A DNA stretch of 64,000 bases, from assembly GCF_000004195.4 (NCBI RefSeq), contig NC_030678.2:91822404-91886403 (forward strand), written 5' to 3'. Of this stretch, positions 28,601 to 37,600 are shown piece after piece; within the stretch, counting starts at the first letter, position 1, and each line of letters starts with the position of its first letter. The DNA is from Xenopus tropicalis (taxonomy: Eukaryota > Chordata > Amphibia > Anura > Pipidae). Made by a program: the position numbers and the translations under genes. Under the pieces are notes generated by a model. That model searched no databases, had not been told where the DNA came from, and worked only from the letters and a program-made list of their open reading frames with translations.

Positions 28601-31600
28601 CGTTATTAAGGGAGAAAAAAAACTCCAAATCTACATGGCCCTGTGTGAAAAAGTGATTGCCCCCCTTGTTAAAAAATAACTTAACTGTGGTTTATCAATT
28701 TTCAATTTCAATATCAATTTCTGTAGTCACCCCCAGGCCTGATTACTGCCACACCTGTTTCAATCAAGAAATCACTTAAATAGGAGCTACCTGACACAGA
28801 GAAGTAGACCAAAAGCACCTCAAAAGCTAGACATCATGCCAAGATCCAAAGAAATTCAGGAACAAATGAGAACAAAAGTAATTGAGATCTATCAGTCTGG
28901 TAAAGGTTATAAAGCCATTTCTAAAGCTTTGGGACTCCAGCGAACCACAGTGAGAGCCATTATCCACAAATGGCAAAAACATGGAACAGTGGTGAACCTT
29001 CCCAGGAGTGGCCGGCCGACCAAAATTACCCCAAGAGCGCAGAGACAACTCATCCGAGAGGCCACAAAAGACCCCAGGACAACATCTAAAGAACTGCAGG
29101 CCTCACTTGCCTCAATTAAGGTCAGTGTTCACGACTCCACCATAAGAAAGAGACTGGGCAAAAACGGCCTGCATGGCAGATTTCCAAGGCGCAAACCACT
29201 TTTAAGCAAAAAGAACATTATGGCTCGTCTCAATTTTGCTAAAAAACATCTCAATGATTGCCAAGACTTTTGGAAAAATACCTTGTGGACCGACGAGACA
29301 AAAGTTGAACTTTTTGGAAGGTGCGTGTCCCGTTACATCTGGCGTAAAAGTAACACATCATTTCAGAAAAAGAACATCATACCAACAGTAAAATATGGTG
29401 GCGGTAGTGTGATGGTCTGGGGTTGTTTTGCTGCTTCAGGACCTGGAAGGCTTGCTGTGATAGATGGAACCATGAATTCTACTGTCTACCAAAAAATCCT
29501 GATGGAGAATGTCTGGCCATCTGTTCGTCAACTCAAGCTGAAGCGATCTTGGGTGCTGCAGTAGGACAATGACCCAAAACACACCAGCAAATCCACCTCT
29601 GAATGGCTGAAGAAAAACAAAATGAAGACTTTGGAGTGGCCTAGTAAAAGTCCTGACCTGAATCCTATTGAGATGTTGTTGCATGACATTAAAAAGACGG
29701 TTCATGCTAGAAAACCCTCAAATACAGCTGAATTACAACAATTCTGCCAAAATTCCTCCAGAGCGCTGTAAAAGACTCGTTGCAAGTTATCGCAAACGCT
29801 TGATTGCAGTTATTGCTGCTAAGGGTGGCCCAACCAGTTATTAGGTTCAGGGGGCAATTACTTTTTCACACAGGGCCCTAAATAATAAAAACCCTCATTT
29901 AAAAACTGCATTTTGTGTTTACTTGTGTTATCTTTGACTAATAGTTAAATGTGTTTGATGATCAGAAACATTTTGTGTGACAAACATGCAAAAGAATAAG
30001 AAATCAGGAAGGGGGCAAATAGTTTTTCACACCACTGTATGTGCATTATATTTAACGTACTGTATAACTTAAACTGTGCAAACTTAAAAAAAAAAAAAAA
30101 GATAATCTTCATCATTTTATTTATCATGAAAAACAATGTCTTATAATAAGATAACATTTCTGTGAGAAACATAGCACAATTTTTCTCAAACTATGATGCT
30201 TAAAGTTTTCAGTATGAAAATGATGTACCTTAGATATTGTTCTCCAAATATGTAAGTTTATTTTTTTTTTTTTCAGGGGCACTCGTGTCGCTTTTATCAT
30301 GGAGTTCAGAAAATGAATGAGCAAAATTTGCTTAAGTACAGACATGGTGTTGATAAGGCTTGGGACATAGAAGAGCTGGTTGGATTGGGCAAAAGGCTTC
30401 GTGCATGTCCATACTTTGCAGCCCGGGAGTTGATGCAGGAAGCTGATATAGTATTCTGTCCTTACAATTACCTTTTAGATTCTCAGATCAGGGAGAGTGT
30501 AAGTATTTTGGGTGCCTTTTCTATCTTTATGTGCTGTGTGTTTATTAGGAATGTGTTTCATATTTGTTATTATTTTACTTTTTCAGTTATTTTTATGTTT
30601 GGAAATTATTATAAAATTATTATGTTCATGCAAAATACATTGGAGTCTACTGGTGTTTCTTTGCAGCAAGTTTTTTCTGTGGTGACATTTTTTAGTCAGG
30701 CACAGAAACCGGATTCTTGAAGCGGGTGATGAGGTAGATTAAAAAAATGGAATTTATTCAGTGATATTCTGTTTTTCATGTCTTAAGGGGCACTTTATTA
30801 CAGCCTATGATTAAGAGCTCCATAAGGCACGTAAGGCTTGCCCCCTTTGAGATGTCTTATCCCTGAATAAATTATATTTTTTTATCCTTCATCACCATCT
30901 GCTTCACAAGTCCTGTTTTTGTGTCTATAATTTTGTAATCCATTTTATTTATTACCTCCCTCAAGCTGAAGGACCCGGATCTCTACACACTCTTAGTGAG
31001 TTTTACCTCAAATAATAGTACACGCTGGATTATCCTTTTTGTTGTTATTATATTTTGACATTTTTTAGTGGCAACTTTTTCCATAGCTCTTTTTCTGTTT
31101 AGAATACATTGGAATCTGTAGGCATTTCATTGCAGTGAATTTTTTGTGGCAAATTTTTGGCGGCTTCAAGAAAGTATGAAATGCAGAATTTAATGGAAAG
31201 TCCATACCTACCAAAAATTTCACTTAACACTGAATTGTAGAGTTTCACCTATGATTTTAATTTTTGACTTAGATGGACATTTTTTTGGAGGGTCAAGTGG
31301 TCATCCTAGACGAAGCCCACAATATTGAGGATTGTGCCCGTGAATCAGCAAGTTTTAGCTGTAGTGATGAACAGCTTATGTATGCTCGAGATGAGATTGA
31401 TAGCATGGTGAATCATGGCATCCGAGTTAGTGACCACGAGCCTCTAAGGGCTGTGTGCTACAGTTTAACCAAGTATGTATGCTATTGAACAAATTACTGA
31501 TGATTTTATGGTATATTCATAATGTTTACCTGAAACTCATTAAATAAAGCCCATTTCCGATTCTAGTTGCTTTCTCTTCACTGTCACCTGTCAACACTAA

Positions 31601-34600
31601 ACTGTTACATTCAGTGCATGTTACATAAATTGGAAGGTGCCTAAAAAAACAGACTTAACTTCACTCTTAATGGCTTGGTTAAGCAGCTTGTTTAACCCTT
31701 ACATATGTTGTCCCACAATATCAGTGGTGTAACTACTGTTTAGTGGCCTGTGTGCACCCAAACCCGCCCCCCCCCCCCCCACCAGACCCCCTCCCCCCCC
31801 CCCCACCAGACCCCCTCCTTTTTGGGAGCTTGCCCAATTGACGCGCGGGGATGTAAACTTCTCCACAGACTTGCCCGAAATCAGACACCATCACATCTCC
31901 CGCGGGCCTGTGTGCACCCCCAGTAGTTACTCCACTGTACAGTATTGATGTAACTGCTGATAGTTGCTGAATGCTTAGACACATATTCACACAAAGCCTA
32001 GACAGATTACTTTAGCACTTGAAAGGGGGATAGGAGGATATTTTAGTAATACTTTACTTTGTCCACTTTGAACCTTAAATGGGTGGTTCACATTTAAGTT
32101 AACTTTAAGTATGTTTTAAAATGTCTAATTCAAAGAAACCTTTCAATTGGTCTTCATTATTTATTATTTATAGTATTTCTATTATTTTCCTTCTTTTTCA
32201 ACTTTCAAATGAGGGTCAGTGACCCCAGCAGCCAAAAGACTATTGCTCTGTGAGGTTACAGTTTTATTGTTATTGTTAAATTGCATTACTTATTTTTCTA
32301 TCAAATTGCTCTCCTACTCATATGCCAGTCTCTCATTCAAACCACTCCCTGGTTGCTAAGGTGAATTAAATCCTAGCAACCAGATAACTGCTGAAAATCC
32401 AAATTGAAGAGTTGCTGAACAAAAAGTGAAAACAAAATAAAGACCAGTTGCAAATATTACTCTCTACATCATATTTAAAGTTAACACAAATGTGAACAAC
32501 CCATTTACGTAAAGGAGGGTTTAAATGGCAACATTTTTACGTACTATTAATGCCCCTGTTTATAGCACTAATCCCTACACAAAAATTAAATACTGTTACA
32601 TTGTTTTATGCAATAAAATGTTTCTTACTAACCTGTAACTGACTTGTTTGGCAGCTGGATAAGGGAATGTTCTGATCAACTAGTAGAAAGAGAATATGAA
32701 GCATCTTGCAAGGTGTGGAATGGTAAAGAAATTCTTGCGATTTTTCATGACATGGGCATAACAAATGCAACATTTCCTCTTCTAAAAGTAAGTGTGCTAT
32801 TATTTATTTAACTATCTTATTAAATGAAACATTAAACACAGGTTACACACACATATATTATGAGGTAGGTACTTTGTGCTTTTTTTATAATCCTTACCCA
32901 TGTCTTCTACTGACTGCTGCAGTTTTCATTTCATATCCTATAATGTTGGAATTTTTTCAATAAAAACACTTTTTCTTTTGTATCAAGTCCCTGTGAATGC
33001 AGCACTCTTTCTATTATTTTACGTATATATAGATATATATGTTGCTGTTTGCATTGTCCAAAGTAAAGCTGCAGAAGTAATTTTGTGATTTTCATTTTAC
33101 ATGTTTGGGGTATACCACCTATCTGTAAATGCAGCCCTTTACTAATTTTTGGAGTTGCTGCAGTTTAATCATACCAATTATTAAAGGTGTTATTCACCTT
33201 TTAAATTAACTTTTAGTATGATGTAACGAATGCTATTCTGAGACAGTTTGCATTTGGTCTTTGTTTTTTATTATTTGTGGTTATTTAATTATTTAGCTTT
33301 TTGTGTAGCAGCTCTCCATTTTGGAATTTCAGCAGCTATCTGGTTGCTAGGATCCAATATAACCTAGCAACAAGGCAGTAGTGAAAGAGAGACAGGAATA
33401 TGAACAAAGAAGGACCTAAATAGAAAGATAAGTAATAAAAAGTAACAAAAGCAATACAATTGTAGATTAGTTCCATTTTTTTTCATTTACTTTTGCCGGC
33501 ATATGGATGGAAAACTGCTTAATTTTACTTTTCTGCTGTGCAGTTCTCTGACTTGCTCTTACACTAAACTGAACTTTTAATACAGGCCAATCTTGCTGCT
33601 GTGGTTGAAAAAGAAGAGAAGATAACTATGCTCCATGGGCAGGAAAATGTAATTAAAATTCCTACACTGAGCCCACAAACACAGATGGTTTTGAAGGGCC
33701 TGTTTCTGGTTCTGGACTACCTCTTTCGTCAGAATAACAGGTTTGTGAAAGATTGCAGGACTCCTTTATAAGTAATGTACAATTTGTTCATCTGATGCAT
33801 TATTATTATGCATATAGCAGCACCACAACACTATACATTTAGTTGCACAAAGCTTGGGAAGCTAAACATTTTCTGGCCTAGATTATACATGGTAATTTAA
33901 TTACTGCGCCTTGTGACACAGAGGAAATCCAGTTTCTGAACAGAGGGGAAGTAAAATATTGGTGAAGTTAAAAAAAGCATAATCAGTGATCTTTTAACCA
34001 TTAGTTTATTTGCTCTAATTGAGATTGCTGTTTACGTCTTTGTTAGCTTTCTCTTTAATTTGGGAAACCTAACATTGTTTTTAACATAAAAAAAAGAATT
34101 ATACCTAAATTTTGTTATGAATTGCAGAAAATTCACTGGTATATAAAAGACCTTTTTCATAGAGTAAATTCTATTGTTTTTTTCTTACTGCCCAGGTTTG
34201 CAGAAGATTATAGAATTGCCCTGCAGCAGTCGTACACCTGGGCAAACAGACAAGATATTCCAGACGAAAATGGATTTTTTGCAAGGCCTAGAAATAGGCG
34301 AGCTGTTCGACAAAAGATTATGGTTTACACTCTGAATTTCTGGTGTCTGAATCCAGCTGTGGTAATGTGTATTACATTAAAAGAAATACATCTTGTGTGA
34401 ATACACTATAGTACACACATTATGGCATCACTGTCTAGCTCTTTCTCTGCAGTAGCTTACTGATCTACTACTACATGTTCAAAGACTGGATTATATTGAT
34501 AGGATGATTTTGTGCACAGAAGCCTATAGAGCCCATGGCCAGGAAAATGGCTCTCCATATTTCTTGGAGAGTCGCATCTAGTTGACAACACTGAATTAGA

Positions 34601-37600
34601 AGGACGTTCTTTTACGGTTCAGGCATTTAAAACAATGGTGCATAGGTCAACAGTTATTAATAAAATGGTAACTTAAGAGAATTCGGTTAATAGTATTTCA
34701 ATGAATAGATAGCCATCAAATAATGCAGCTAGTACTGGGTAGTGTTCAAAGCAAATTAAAGCAAACCCAGAAATATTTCCTGGCTGTTGAATGAGGTATT
34801 TATTAAAAAATCAACATCTGCACATATACTGTAAAGTGTGTAGAAACTTAAGTGTGCCACTTAAACAAAACATCTATATGTATACATGTTCTTATAGCTG
34901 CATTTCCCATTAAGTTACTGAAATATTTCCTTACTTAAACATAGGTATGTTTATGTGCCCAATGTGCAAGTGATAGCTGTATTTGTTCTGTAAAATGTGC
35001 AGAAGTAATTGTTCTGTACTTATTATTTCAGGCTTTCTCAGATCTAAGCAGCAATGCTCGCACTATTGTCTTGACATCAGGCACTTTATCTCCAATGGGA
35101 TCGTTTTCATCTGAACTTGGTGTTAAGTTTTCAATACAGCTTGAGGCAAACCATGTGATTCATAAATCCCAGGTGAACTCTCTCTCTCTTTTGTGCTGTA
35201 GATTTACTGTGACGTTACCCAGTCAATGCGCAAAAATCTAAATAGAATTGGAGTGTAGTCTCCTAGAGTCTGCTTCACTATGGCTGCAATTTTTCTTGCA
35301 CTAAATCTATACCATTTATACATATAAATGAACGGTTTAATTCAGGTCTTGTAAAATTCAAACCCCAGTCTTTTAAATGCTTCCTTCCGATTGGTTACAA
35401 TGGGTTTCCAGAGCAGAAGCAAACTTTGTATTTGCCTTTACTTGACCCATAAGTCCTTAAACACATCCACTAAGCAAACTTGTAAAGATGGTTGAGATTA
35501 ATAATATTAGAAGAAATGTAGCTAATGGTGCTAAGGTTTTGTAGGATCCCCTTTTATACAGTGCACCTAATAACAGTACCAACCTACACTCCTGAGTTTT
35601 TAGGTTATCTATTGCGAAAGGTTTAACCATACAAAATGTTGTTTCCTATGTTGTAGTGATACAGTAAATGTGGAGGAACATTTTGGGGCTGATTTACTAA
35701 TCCACGAATACAAATCCAAATGGGAAAAATTCGGATTGGAAAACGAACATTTTGCGACTTTTTTTCGTAATTTTTGCGATCTTTTTCGTCGCCGTTACGA
35801 CTTTTTCGTAAATTGTCGCAACTTTTTCATAGCCGTTACGACTTGCGCGAATTGTCGCAACTTTTTCGTAGCCGTTACGATTTGCTCGTATATTGTCGCG
35901 ACTTTTTCGTATTGAGCGCTCGTAAACGGCGGGCAAAACTTTCAGACTTTGCATGATTTTGTAAGCCTCCCATAGGACTCAATGGCACTCTGCAGCTCCA
36001 ACCTGGCCCAAGGAAAGTCACAATACTGTAGCTTGAATGAATCCGAAACTTTCGTACTCGGCGCGAAGGCTACGAAAAAGTTGCGACAATTCGCGCAAAT
36101 CGTAATGGCTACGAAAAAGTCGCGACAATTTACGAAAAAGTCGTAACGGTTACGGAAAAGTCACAACAATTTACGAAAAAAATTGCAAAATACCGATCAT
36201 TACAAAAAAACACATTCGGACACCTTCAGAGCGTTCGTGGATTAGTAAATGTGCCCCATTGTGTCCCATTTTTCTGTTGTAATAGTAACTTATATCAACA
36301 CACACTATAAGACATTGGATAAATAGCAAAATAAACATCAGTACTCTAAGGAGGACCAAGCTGTGACAAAAATATATACCTAATAATGTTCTTACCAAGT
36401 ATATGTGACGCACACCTGGGTTGACGCCTATGTTAAGATTGTAAACTCTTAACAAGGGTTTCAGAATAAAAGTGGGTTTAGAAGCCCTGGAGCTTCTAAA
36501 CCCACTTTTATTCTGAAACCCTTGTTAGTTAAATTATTGTATTGTTATTATAAGACCCCTGTTATAAATTAATGTAAAACGGTGAGTAACTTGATAGTGC
36601 TACAATGCAGGTATTCAGAAACCCATTATCCAGGAAGCTGTGGGAGTTATGGGAAGGTCATCTCACATAGGGGTGTATGTATCAAAGAGTGAAGTTGGAG
36701 CTTCCATAGTCCACTAGAGTGAACATTTGCCACTCTCCATTCATTTTTATGGGATTCTTAAAAGAGTATTTATCAATGAGTGAATGTTCACCCTTTGATA
36801 AATACAAATGAAATAGAAATGCATGGAGAGTGGCGGACTGTAGCTAGCTCTAACTTCACTCTTTAATAAATATACCCCCATAGAATCCAAATAATTCTAA
36901 TTTTTACAAATGATTTCCTTTTTGTCTGTAATAAAACAGTACATTGTAGTTGATCCATAATTGGCATGCAATCATATTGGTGGAGAAAAACAATCCTATT
37001 GGGGTTATTTAATCGGGGAAAAGAAAACCGCACCAGCCCAGGGTACCTGCAAATGAGCATCTCCTCTTCCTTCTTCTGTCCTTGCGCCGCTTGTGCATGC
37101 GCTTAGAGTGAAAAGCCACCTTTTTCACTCTACTGCACATATGCTGGCTTCAGGATTCAGAAGGAAGAAGAAACACTTGCTGCAGCTACCCTGGGCTGTT
37201 GCGGTTTTCTCATAACAGAAGCACCAGCCCAGGGTAAAAGGCAAGCGATTGCAATCACTGGGGGGTGCCTAAATTTTTTTTACCACAGATAGTGGACCCC
37301 TTATCTGGAAACCCATTATCCAGAAAGTTTCGAATTACGCAAAGGCAACCTTCCATAAACTTCATGTTAATCAAATAATTTACATTTTTTAAAATGGTTT
37401 CCTTTTTCTCTGTAATAATAAAATAGTACCTTAGTACTTGATCCCAACTATTTTATAATAAATCCTTATTGGAGCCAAAACCATCCACTGGGTTTATTTA
37501 ATGTTTAAATAATTTTATTAGCAGACTTAAGGTAGGAGATCTGAATTATGGAAAGACCCCTTATCCGGAAAAACCCAGGTCCCGAGCATTCTGCATAACG

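Larger units (their letters stand above)
22646..30276 (+). other. BRIP1 intron 7 (7.6 kb)
   Basis: Holds the LINE, the L1/Tx1-like fragment, the IR/DR Tc1 element and several MITEs. 22646-23050, 23880-24960, 25190-25800 and 26965-27935 show no feature beyond poly(T) runs near 24480-24550 and 27040. Confidence 0.8.

Noticed and set aside
30313..30720. 135-codon frame as an independent gene
   Set aside because: Its first half is BRIP1 exon 8; the rest is read-through past the GTAAGT donor at 30499.
31733..31990. Glycine-rich minus-strand frame
   Set aside because: Caused by poly(C) runs in an hAT MITE.
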